A stretch of DNA of 64,000 nt, taken from NCBI RefSeq assembly GCF_029338335.1, contig NZ_CP119797.1. One strand, written 5' to 3'. This DNA comes from Halomontanus rarus (GTDB lineage Archaea; Halobacteriota; Halobacteria; Halobacteriales; Natrialbaceae). Under the pieces are notes generated by a model. The model saw only the letters and a list, made by a program, of their open reading frames with translations. It had not been told where the DNA came from and made no database searches. Below, in pieces: positions 26,978 through 35,343 of this stretch. Position 1 is the stretch's first letter, and every line of letters begins with the position of its first letter. The translations under genes and the position numbers were made by a program.

Positions 26978-29104
26978 TCAGTCCGGTGTCTCGACCCGCC
27001 GAGCCCGGGCGCGGAGCCAGGCGTTCGTGCCGCTCTGGGGAACGTTCACGCTGTGCGTGGTGACCTCGAGGTCGGGGTAGCCGCCGACCTCCTCCTGACT
27101 GTCGATGTACGAACCAGTGCCGGTTCGAACCTGCTCGAGGATCCGTTCGTCGACGGCGGTCCGGTCGGCCGGTCGCGCGCCCGCGTTCGCGAGGTTGTGA
27201 TCGGCGACCTCGTCCGCGGCGAGTACCTCGAGTCCCGACGGCCACAGGGGTCGCGAGTCCAGTCGGGTGATCCCGTCGCCGACCATCGGGTTGTCCGCGT
27301 CTTCGGGCTCGAGGACGTTGCCGTCGACGAACGCGTCTCCGTCGCCGAAGACGTTCGGCTGATCGCTGACCGGTCGTCGGAAGACGTTGCCTTCGATGCT
27401 CGCCTCGGTGTCGGGATCCATCCAGCACCCGTCGCGGTAGTGGGAGACGAGGTTGTTGGCCACGACGGTCCGCGTGCCCCGTTTGAGCCGCGGGTTCCGG
27501 TCGTAGTTGTGCGCCCAAACGTTGCCCGCGAGCGCGACGTTGTCGGCCCGGTCGCCGATCAGCGACCCGTAGCCGTGGTCGCCCTTGCTGTGGGTCGCGT
27601 CCTGGAGCGGTTCGGCGATCAGGCAGTTAGACACCGTCGTGTTCTCCGTGTCGTAGCCGACCGAGAGGTTCTCGTCGACCGCCCACGTCGTCGTGCAGTG
27701 GTCGATCACGTTGTTCGCGGTCCCGTCGCCCGTCCTGATCCCGTCGGGTTCCCAGTCGCTCTCCTCCGTCAGGTTGGAGTCGCCCGGCCGCACCCGGAGG
27801 TGCTGGACGACGCAGTCGTCCGCGGAGATCCAGAGGTCCCCGCGGACGAGCGTGATCCCCGGCGACGGGGCCGTCTGACCGGCCAGGTAGAGTTCGTCGT
27901 TGGTCACCGTCAGCCGCTGCTCTCCGAGCGAGATGACGCCGCTGGTCTCGAAGACCACCAGACGCGGCCCGTCCACGCCGACGGCGGCCGCCAGCTGTCG
28001 GCGCGTCGGCTCGGTGATCTTGATCACGGGCGTGTCGTCGTCGAGCCACGGCGCCGGGTCCGCGAACCCGTCGGCGAGGTCGACGTTCGAGGCGCTGTCC
28101 GGTCCGTTCCGGCCGCTGCGCCCGTTGGACCGACTCGGCGTCCCGAACGTGTCGGCCGAGCCGGTCGCGACGTCGCCGTCGCTCGCCTCGATGACGGCGC
28201 GGTACTCGTAGTAGCGCCTGCTCGTCAGCCCGTCGAGGTCGACGCTGAACGCTCCGGTCTCCTCTCTCGTCCCCGCGGACACTGTCGTCCAGGACTCGTC
28301 GGGAACCTCCCGATACTCGATGGAACACTCGGCGGCGTCGGCTCCGCCGAGGTCGGTCAACTCGCCGCGAAGCGTTGCGGACGTGGCCGTCACGTCGGTC
28401 GCCTCGCCGGTCGAGACGAACGGGACGCCCTCCTCGACGGAGACGCTCCCTTCGATCCCGACGTCGCCGACGTCGACGCTGTTGGTCGGGGAGACCCCTT
28501 CGAGGTCGCGCAGTTGCGCCGTACAGAGCGTTCCCTCGACGTGACTCGTCACCGGGACGCCGACGAGGGCGTCCGACGACAACTCGACGGCATCGGCCTC
28601 CAGATCCGCGATGAGCGTCCAGTCCTCGCCGTCGCTCGAGCCGTACGCCTCGATGGTGTCGCCGTCGCGACGCAGGCGAACGAAGTCGACTTCGATGCCG
28701 CCACCGTCGACTTCGCTCTCGTCTTCGGCGCCGGACGTCGTGCTCACCGAGTCCGCCCCGGCCTCCGGACGCCACTGGAGCTGGGCCTCGCCGCTCGGTA
28801 ACCACCGCAGCATCACGTTCGCGGCGTCCGGCTCGAGTGACTCGCGCACCATGAGCCCGGTCTTCGCGAACGAGTCGGTCTCCTCGAGGGAGACGACCTC
28901 CACCTCGACGTCGAAGTCGCCGCTCACCTCGTCGTAGTAGAAGTGGAAGGCGTCTTCCGTACTCCAGATGTCCGCGCCGCCACCGCGGATGGTGATGATG
29001 GTCGCCGCCGCGGCGCTCGTACTCATCAATGCCCCTGCGGTCATACCGATGCCTCCCGCACCGATCGCTCGTAGGAACGTCCGCCTGTCGTGTGTCATTG
29101 GCAT
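26978..29104 (-). CDS. Tat-secreted pectate lyase with DUF1349-like and Fn3 modules
   Basis: A 708-aa paralogue of the 24.5-kb gene without the lipid anchor. The signal is DRRTFLRAIGAGG with cleavage at the Ala-rich STSAAAA (about residue 33), so the enzyme is released. Modules: DUF1349-like (about 33-215), Fn3 (225-335), PL1 lyase (345-700) with NNVIDHCTTTWAVDENLSVG and DRNPRLKRG. Two in-frame ATGs (29104, 29098) are possible; the AT-rich TTATTAATC near 29130 favours 29104 as a leaderless start. Together with the anchored lyase and the giant dockerin-bearing lyase it gives three modes of display of the same activity. Confidence 0.92.
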   Translation of the reverse strand: MPMTHDRRTFLRAIGAGGIGMTAGALMSTSAAAATIITIRGGGADIWSTEDAFHFYYDEVSGDFDVEVEVVSLEETDSFAKTGLMVRESLEPDAANVMLRWLPSGEAQLQWRPEAGADSVSTTSGAEDESEVDGGGIEVDFVRLRRDGDTIEAYGSSDGEDWTLIADLEADAVELSSDALVGVPVTSHVEGTLCTAQLRDLEGVSPTNSVDVGDVGIEGSVSVEEGVPFVSTGEATDVTATSATLRGELTDLGGADAAECSIEYREVPDESWTTVSAGTREETGAFSVDLDGLTSRRYYEYRAVIEASDGDVATGSADTFGTPSRSNGRSGRNGPDSASNVDLADGFADPAPWLDDDTPVIKITEPTRRQLAAAVGVDGPRLVVFETSGVISLGEQRLTVTNDELYLAGQTAPSPGITLVRGDLWISADDCVVQHLRVRPGDSNLTEESDWEPDGIRTGDGTANNVIDHCTTTWAVDENLSVGYDTENTTVSNCLIAEPLQDATHSKGDHGYGSLIGDRADNVALAGNVWAHNYDRNPRLKRGTRTVVANNLVSHYRDGCWMDPDTEASIEGNVFRRPVSDQPNVFGDGDAFVDGNVLEPEDADNPMVGDGITRLDSRPLWPSGLEVLAADEVADHNLANAGARPADRTAVDERILEQVRTGTGSYIDSQEEVGGYPDLEVTTHSVNVPQSGTNAWLRARARRVETPD

Positions 29105-29390
29105 TGCACCGTTCGGGAGACCAACAGCACGATTAATAAGTATTATTTAGGCGAAAATACAGATGTGCGTTATATTTGTTATATTGACTCGCTTCGTTGT
29201 AATTCTTCGAATTACGTACCTACCGGACCGGTTGGTCACAATTAGTATTGAATATTCCCGTTAGATCCACCCACTACGAGTTCGATATCTGAGAGATGCA
29301 TGCGATCTGCACCCGGCGACTCCGGCGGAATCGACCTCGTCGCGACCGACCCGTTCGACTCGTGACGACCGGACGAACGGGCGACCGCCG

Positions 29391-31283
29391 TCACTCCCAG
29401 GGGAACGCGTAGGATGGGTCGTTCGCGAAGCGCTCCAGGTCGGCGTCGATCGACACGCGAGTCCCGCTCGGGAGCGTAACGCGGATCGCGCTCGCGTCCG
29501 GGCGGCGGTCCTCGCTCGCGCCGTCGGTTCGGACGGCCGCGAACTCGTGTTCGCCGTACGCGCCCGCCTGAACCACCAGTTCGCGGTCCTGACTCCCGCA
29601 GTTGACGAGCGTCAGATCGACGCCGTCGTCGTCGACCCGCTCGACGAGCGCGGCGATGCCCGGCGGGAGACCGGGCCGACCGCGCTCGGGGTCGAAGTGC
29701 CGAACTTGGGACATCACCAGCCCGCCGTAATAGATCGGCTGGGGCGCACCCATCGTGAGCTGCAACAGACCCCGGTGGAAGACCGGATTCCGGTCGCGGA
29801 GGTAGTCCTCGTCGACGGCCGCCGGCGCGCCGCCCTCCTCGTCCATCACCTCGAGTTGCTGGTTGACCTGCATCCGGTTCGCCTCGAGAATCCGCGCCGG
29901 ATACTGCGGAAACTCACCCTCGAGGTACGCGAGCCAGGCGTACTCGCTTCCGGCGCCGTGCTTGTCGGAGGCGCGGGGATCGACCCGCGTCCAGTCGCGT
30001 TTGCTCCAGTCACGGAGTCGCCGGACGCGTTCGCGGTCGTCCACCGAGAGCGACATGTACCACAGGTGGAAGACGTACGGGTCGTCCTTCAGCGGTTGGA
30101 ACTCGTACCAGCCGTCGCGCCACAGAACCTCCCCGTCGTCCTCCGTGAGCACGCCCGAGGCGTCGTAGTGGTAGTCCCCCGGATCGCCGTACTTGTGCGG
30201 GATGTAGAGGGTGTCGTGGACCGCGTCCGCGCTCACCTCGATCCCTTCGTCGATCAGGACGTCGAGTTGCGACCGCGGGAACGAGAGGTGTTCGCGGTCG
30301 CCAGTGAGCAAGACGGCGTTCTCCGCCGCCACGGTGGGCCCGATGCCGACGTAGTGGTAGCCGCCCCACGACCAGCCGTAGTAGCCGCCGTACCACGCCC
30401 CGTCCGTGTACTCGCCGATCTCGCCCGACCGACCGACGTTGTCCGGCACGATCCCGCCGTTCTCGGCGGTGCGCTCGCGCCAGGCCTCGAGGTAGTCCGT
30501 GACCCACTGTTCGTACCGGCTGTCACTGGTGTGGAGGTAGGCGTTGGTCACGAGACTCGTCACGTTGAGGTTCAGGGGAATGTCCCCCGTCGCGCATCGC
30601 TCGTTGAGCACCTCGAACAGGCGCTCCTCGTTGTCCGGGTCGAGCAGATCGGCGGCCTCGTCGAACTCGAGGTCGCGCCAGGGGAGGCCGTGGCGCGCCC
30701 AGCGGTAGTCGGCGCCGTAGGGGTGGTGCTCGTAGGCCGAGAAGTCACAGAAGTCGGGACCCATGCTGCCGTTCATCGGTCCGCGAACGAGGCGTTTCTC
30801 CGGGTCGTAGTTTCCGGTTTCGCCGTCGACGTACATGTCGGCGAAGCTCTCCGCGCGTTCGACGACGGTCTCGTCCTCGGGCGCGGCAAGCCCCATGTTG
30901 TAGGTGTAGAGGTTCCCTTCCCCCATGTGGAACCAGTCGCGACACTGCTCGAACTCGTCGACGACCATCGGGTGACCGAACGGCGTCTGGGTCTCGCTCC
31001 CCCGCCGGAGGGCACCCTCGTAGGCCTCGCGAGCGCGCTCGAGGAGTCGCTCGTCGCCTCCCATCGCGTACACCAGCGGCCAGTTGTAGAACCCCTCCAC
31101 GACGTCGTCGAAGCCGTCGACGCCGACGTGGTCTTCGGGCGGCCAGAGCGGTTCGCCGTCCGCGTCGAGGTAGTCCGCGACGAACCGGTCGACCGCGTCC
31201 GCGAACAGGTCGAACAACGCCCGCTGCTCGAGGGCCCAGTCGGGCGGTCGTGTCGCTGCCGTGTGCGCTTCGATCTCGAACAT
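29391..31283 (-). CDS. Unrecognised 630-aa cytoplasmic protein, candidate new carbohydrate-active enzyme
   Basis: I do not recognise the family. The 630-aa protein has no signal peptide or membrane segment. Residues 1-430 have repeating helical patterns rich in Trp, Tyr, Gly and acidic residues (EGFYNWPLVYAMGG, FHMGEGNLYTYNMG, DGAWYGGYYGWSWGGYHY, GWYEFQPLKDDPYVFHLW), which look like an (alpha/alpha) toroid with an aromatic sugar-binding cleft. The last 80 residues look like a beta-sandwich (VDLTLVNCGSQDRELVV). It follows the lyase genes on the same strand. A TATA-like CAAATATTAATC about 27-30 nt before the ATG predicts a leaderless message. The context suggests action on imported pectin fragments, perhaps unsaturated ends or rhamnogalacturonan; this is inference. 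Confidence 0.75.
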   Translation of the reverse strand: MFEIEAHTAATRPPDWALEQRALFDLFADAVDRFVADYLDADGEPLWPPEDHVGVDGFDDVVEGFYNWPLVYAMGGDERLLERAREAYEGALRRGSETQTPFGHPMVVDEFEQCRDWFHMGEGNLYTYNMGLAAPEDETVVERAESFADMYVDGETGNYDPEKRLVRGPMNGSMGPDFCDFSAYEHHPYGADYRWARHGLPWRDLEFDEAADLLDPDNEERLFEVLNERCATGDIPLNLNVTSLVTNAYLHTSDSRYEQWVTDYLEAWRERTAENGGIVPDNVGRSGEIGEYTDGAWYGGYYGWSWGGYHYVGIGPTVAAENAVLLTGDREHLSFPRSQLDVLIDEGIEVSADAVHDTLYIPHKYGDPGDYHYDASGVLTEDDGEVLWRDGWYEFQPLKDDPYVFHLWYMSLSVDDRERVRRLRDWSKRDWTRVDPRASDKHGAGSEYAWLAYLEGEFPQYPARILEANRMQVNQQLEVMDEEGGAPAAVDEDYLRDRNPVFHRGLLQLTMGAPQPIYYGGLVMSQVRHFDPERGRPGLPPGIAALVERVDDDGVDLTLVNCGSQDRELVVQAGAYGEHEFAAVRTDGASEDRRPDASAIRVTLPSGTRVSIDADLERFANDPSYAFPWE

Positions 31284-31343
31284 ACCCAGTAGGGGGACGG
31301 TCGCACTGATTAATATTTGGGTGGCGGAGATCGCTCCAGCGGG

Positions 31344-32012
31344 TCAGACGAATTTGATCCCGAGGTCGGCGAACCCCTCGTTCTGCTGGGCGAGCGTGAT
31401 GAGAAACGGCGTGAGCGCTTCCACCGCGGCCGCGTTCGAGAGCGGTCCCGCGTCGACGGCGCGGATCCCGCGCAGTTCGGAGACGACGTCGCAGACGGTC
31501 TCTTTCGCGTCGCTCGAGTCGCCGACGATCGGCGTATCGATGTCGATCGGTTCGTCGAGATTGGCGATCCGCGCACCCGGAATATTCGTGAACGCGCCCA
31601 CGACCGGGACGTCGTCGGGTGCCGTCTCGACGACCAGTTCGGTAACGCTCCCCGCCGGCGGCGGATTGTACCTGACGCCGTCGTCGTCGCCGGACATCCC
31701 CACCGCCGGACTGACGAGGACGGTCTCCGAGTCCAGTGCCGACTCGATCGCCGCCACCGTCTCGGTCACGTAGTAGGGCGGAACCGACAGCACGACCACC
31801 GTCGCCTCCTCGGCGGCGAGTTCGTTCGTCGCGGCATCGATCGACCGGTCGACGCCGTGTCGGCGGAGTTCGCGACAGTAAGCGTCGGCACAGTCGCTCG
31901 CCTTCCGCTCGTCTCTCGAGCCGATCGTCAGTTCGAACGCCGTGTCTCGACCGAGTCGGAGCGCGAGCCCTTCGCCGATCTCTCCAGTCCCGCCGACGAG
32001 TGCAATTCGCAT
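31344..32012 (-). CDS. npdG: F420-dependent NADP reductase
   Basis: The 222-aa protein has the F420H2:NADP oxidoreductase layout: N-terminal Rossmann GGTGEIGEGLALRLG, then IGSRD at the end of the second strand (NADP-phosphate site), VVLSVPPYYVTET, and a C-terminal alpha region with NPP and AFTNIPG motifs. It transfers hydride between coenzyme F420 and NADP. ATG at 32012 is chosen because it begins at the first Rossmann strand; an in-frame start at 32039 would add a hydrophobic nonapeptide and leave no room for the TATA-like CTATATTC. Link to the pectin genes is not clear, though NADPH supply is possible. Confidence 0.87.
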   Translation of the reverse strand: MRIALVGGTGEIGEGLALRLGRDTAFELTIGSRDERKASDCADAYCRELRRHGVDRSIDAATNELAAEEATVVVLSVPPYYVTETVAAIESALDSETVLVSPAVGMSGDDDGVRYNPPPAGSVTELVVETAPDDVPVVGAFTNIPGARIANLDEPIDIDTPIVGDSSDAKETVCDVVSELRGIRAVDAGPLSNAAAVEALTPFLITLAQQNEGFADLGIKFV

Positions 32013-32530
32013 GGATAATAGTTGAATATAGGCCACCATTATGGCTTCGGTTTCGGCACCCGAATTCGCCGAAAATCACCAGCAAGAGCGGTGACGCCGT
32101 CGAATTCGTTCCGAATCCACGTTCGCGACAGGGGATTCACACTGGCCGACCCGCTCGACGGTCCGCCGAGGGCCGTCGTCTCGACACCGTTCGCTCGACC
32201 TCCCGTCGTCGACAGGAAACTCGATGCCAGCGCGCCGGTCCGACCGTCGCCGCCGACATCGCCGTTAGCCCCTATCGTTCCCCACTGGGGAACTCGAGTG
32301 GCCCGTAACATTACAGTCATATGGTTGTAAATCACTGGCCCCACTTCTCGGAGCGATGGACGGTACGCGGACGAAAGAGGAGTTGCGTGCCGGTCGGCGG
32401 TCCACCGTTCCCCGCGGGCCGCCCGCCTGCACGCCCGCACGACCGAAACGAGGAGTCGGTTTCGGGTAGAATCACGCGGTCGACGAGACGGAAAAGACGA
32501 GACCAGACGTAACGAGACGAAACCGCGGTG
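32013..32530. other. Intergenic region containing a second copy of the IclR-type palindrome
   Basis: No convincing gene between the F420 reductase start and the MATE stop. The stretch contains the 17-bp palindrome at 32277-32293 followed by a short AT-rich segment (ACATTACAGTCATATGG). Nothing else stands out. Confidence 0.5.
32277..32293. promoter_or_regulatory. Perfect 17-bp palindrome GTTCCCC-ACT-GGGGAAC
   Basis: Same core as the element before the IclR gene (TTCCCC-N3-GGGGAA). It lies about 265 bp upstream of the F420 reductase start and outside any gene I can support. It could be a distal operator or part of an unannotated short transcript. Confidence 0.5.
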
Positions 32531-33931
32531 CTACTCCGACTGGATACTACCCCGTCCCTCGAGTTGGCGGAGTGCGTTCTCGATCCAGAAGGTCTGGTTG
32601 TACCAGAAGTAGATGAGGCTGAATCGCCAGAGGTTGTAACAGACGATGGCCGCGTACACGAAGACGACGCCACCCTCAAGGAGGACGCCGCCGACGTACG
32701 TGATACCCAGCAGTAGGCCGAACACCCCAGTGAGTTCAGCGAGAAACGGTTTGGTCGTCTCTCCGGCACCCTGCAGGATCCCCGAGTACGACCTGAACAA
32801 CGCCTCGAGCGGCGCCGCGAGCGCGAACACGAGTATGAAGGTCTGTGCGCCCGTCGCTGTCGCTGCATCGTCCGAGAAGACGCTCGCGAAGAAGTCGTTC
32901 CCGACGATCATGACGAGAGACAACACGCCGACGATGAGACAGGCGAAGAGCGTCAGTGCTGCCGTACTGAAGTGTGCGTCCTCAACTCGCGCTTCGCCGA
33001 TCGCCTGGCCCGTGAAGATGCTTCCCAGCACGCCGAAACTCCTCGCGAACGGTCCCGTCAACTGCGACCGCACCTGCTTTCCGACCGTGTACGCCGCGTA
33101 CACGTCGACGCCGAACGTGAGCAGGATCGCCTCGAGCGGAAAACTCGCGGCCGTCGTCGAGAGCCCTTCGACGGTCCGTGGAATCGAAATCGCGACGATC
33201 TGTTTCGCGATCGTGACGTCCGTCGGGGTGACGAGCCGGAGGTCCGACCAGTCGGTCGTGAGAACCAGGACGACCGCACCGGCGGCCAGAACGTTCGAGC
33301 CTGCGGTCGCGAGCCCGATCCCGATCACCTCGAGTTGCGGGACGGGACCGATTCCGAGCCCGAGAATAACCGTTCCGATGATGTTGACGACGTTAGCCCC
33401 GCCGCGGATATACATCGGCGTCATCGTGTCACCCGTCCCTTGAAGCGATTTCTCGCCGATGAGCACCACGTGTCGGAAGGGCGCGGTTCCGAGGACGAGG
33501 AGGAGGTAGGGGGCACCGGTCTCGATGACCGCGTCCGGCGCACCGAACACCATCAGCGCCTGTTCGCTGAACAGGACGGCGAACAGCGCGAACGGAATGC
33601 CGACGAGAACACCGATCAAAATCGCCTGTGTGATCGCCTGATCGCGGTTCGCAGTCGCCCCGCTCCCGGTATCCTGGCTAGCCAGTGCGAGCGAGCCGGT
33701 GCCGATCCCGATCCCCGTATAGAGGGCGAGTCGGGTATAGAGGTTCGAGAGACCGAGTGCAGCGATCGCAGCCGGCCCGAAGAACCCCGCGACGATAACG
33801 TCCGTCGTTCTCATTCCCGTGCGGACGAACGACTGGACCGAGATCGGCCATCCCAGACGGACGAACCGCTTCCACTCCGCCACGGTTCGACGACGCTCCC
33901 GGAGTGACCGTGCGAGTTTGCCGTGACTCAT
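32531..33931 (-). CDS. MATE-family efflux transporter
   Basis: A 466-aa integral membrane protein with twelve predicted helices in two similar halves, as in multidrug and toxin extrusion proteins. Conserved stretches include GWPISVQSFVRTGMRTTDVIVAGFFG, the Gln-rich LQGTGDT turn and the second-half ILQGAGETTKPF counterpart. Such proteins export cationic or amphipathic compounds by Na+ or H+ antiport. Its ATG overlaps the stop of the preceding ABC ATPase gene (ATGA), so it is the last cistron of a peptide-type importer operon. That arrangement suggests removal of a by-product or of excess imported compound, but the substrate is unknown. Confidence 0.92.
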   Translation of the reverse strand: MSHGKLARSLRERRRTVAEWKRFVRLGWPISVQSFVRTGMRTTDVIVAGFFGPAAIAALGLSNLYTRLALYTGIGIGTGSLALASQDTGSGATANRDQAITQAILIGVLVGIPFALFAVLFSEQALMVFGAPDAVIETGAPYLLLVLGTAPFRHVVLIGEKSLQGTGDTMTPMYIRGGANVVNIIGTVILGLGIGPVPQLEVIGIGLATAGSNVLAAGAVVLVLTTDWSDLRLVTPTDVTIAKQIVAISIPRTVEGLSTTAASFPLEAILLTFGVDVYAAYTVGKQVRSQLTGPFARSFGVLGSIFTGQAIGEARVEDAHFSTAALTLFACLIVGVLSLVMIVGNDFFASVFSDDAATATGAQTFILVFALAAPLEALFRSYSGILQGAGETTKPFLAELTGVFGLLLGITYVGGVLLEGGVVFVYAAIVCYNLWRFSLIYFWYNQTFWIENALRQLEGRGSIQSE

Positions 33932-35343
33932 CGCTCGCCTTCGGAATCGCGTGCCAGCAGACAGGCCGCTCGGTGGTCGGTATCGACGTCGACGTCGGGC
34001 GGTCGGCCCCGTTCACAGGGGGAAGAAAAGTCCGCGTCCATCCTCTCCAGCGCCGTCTCCGCGTCGCCATCGACGAGCGAACGAATGCTCCGGCCGAGGA
34101 GTTCCTCCGCGGTCGGGTCGGAGAGCACGCTCGGGATCGAACACGCCTCACGGATCGCCGCTTTTACCGCGTCTTCGTTCCCGACATCACCCTCGTCCAG
34201 TTCGGCGAGTTCGTCGAGGGATTCCCCGTCGAGGCGCCCCGATCGAAGACGAAGTTTGTACTCGAAGACGCCTCGCCAGGCGTCCCGCTCGAACTCCGTC
34301 CCGTACGTCTCGGGTGGAATCACTGCCGGACAGCGCGTGTGGAACCGACAGCCGCGAGGCGGATTTCTCGGCGATGGCATGTCCGATTTCACCGTTCGAG
34401 CGTCGTCGGTTCGGTCCCCTCGACCGGGGATGCTCTCGAGGAGGACCCTCGTGTACGGATGCGACGGACGATCGAAGACGGCGTCGACCGGGCCGATTTC
34501 GGCGATTTGACCGAGGTACATGACGATGACTCGGTCACAAAGGTACCGTATTACCGAGAGGTCGTGCGAGATGAACAGGTACGTAAGTTCGAACTCCGCT
34601 TGCAAGTCCGCTAGAAGGTTGAGAATTTGTGCCTGGACGCTGACGTCGAGCGCGCTCGTCGGTTCGTCGAGAACGATCAGTTCCGGATCCAAAGCGAGTG
34701 CCCGCGCGATACCGATCCGCTGGCGCTGTCCGCCGGAGAACTCGCTCGCGTACCGGTCGAGTTGATCCGTCGACAGACCGACCCGTTCGACGAGTTCTGC
34801 AACCGTGTCGTTGCGGTGGTCTTTCGCGCCGACCTGATGAATGTCGAGCGGCTCGCGGACGATTTCGCGGAGTGTCATCCGCGGGTCGAGACACGACGAC
34901 GGGTCCTGAAACACGATCTGTGCTCGCTGGGCGAACCGCTTTCGGTCGGTGGCGATTTGCTCGTGAACGTCGGTACCGGCGAACTCGACGCGGCCATCCG
35001 TCGGGTCGTGCAGTCCGAGAACGGTTCGCGCGAGCGTCGATTTTCCACACCCCGATTCACCGACGACGCCGACGGTCTCGCCGCGAGCCACCTCGAACGA
35101 AACGTCGTCGACGGCGCGAACCCTGCCGGGACCTCGCGACAGCAGCCAATCGGCTAGCCCCGGACTATCGACGTAGTGTTTACGGAGTCCCTCGACGCGA
35201 AGCAACGGTGTGCTCGTCTCCGACTCCGACGATTCGGGTCCGATTCCGCGCTCGTGGGCCTGACCGCGGGGGTACTGGTTGCTCGCGTCAGTCGACTCGC
35301 GACGCTGCTGTGACTCGTGTCTCGTAACCGTTCTCTCACTCAT
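33928..35343 (-). CDS. ABC importer ATPase, DppF/OppF type
   Basis: A 471-aa ATPase. After a 50-residue polar leader come Walker A GESGCGKST, the Q-loop IVFQDPSSCLDP, signature FSGGQRQR, Walker B LIVLDEPTSALD and the H-loop SHDLS. The oligopeptide Cys motif GCRFHTRCP is followed by about 125 extra acidic residues, a tail I have seen in haloarchaeal Dpp ATPases. The start at 35343 overlaps the previous stop by 8 nt; an in-frame GTG at 35352 is an alternative. Its own stop overlaps the MATE start by 4 nt. Confidence 0.92.
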   Translation of the reverse strand: MSERTVTRHESQQRRESTDASNQYPRGQAHERGIGPESSESETSTPLLRVEGLRKHYVDSPGLADWLLSRGPGRVRAVDDVSFEVARGETVGVVGESGCGKSTLARTVLGLHDPTDGRVEFAGTDVHEQIATDRKRFAQRAQIVFQDPSSCLDPRMTLREIVREPLDIHQVGAKDHRNDTVAELVERVGLSTDQLDRYASEFSGGQRQRIGIARALALDPELIVLDEPTSALDVSVQAQILNLLADLQAEFELTYLFISHDLSVIRYLCDRVIVMYLGQIAEIGPVDAVFDRPSHPYTRVLLESIPGRGDRTDDARTVKSDMPSPRNPPRGCRFHTRCPAVIPPETYGTEFERDAWRGVFEYKLRLRSGRLDGESLDELAELDEGDVGNEDAVKAAIREACSIPSVLSDPTAEELLGRSIRSLVDGDAETALERMDADFSSPCERGRPPDVDVDTDHRAACLLARDSEGER

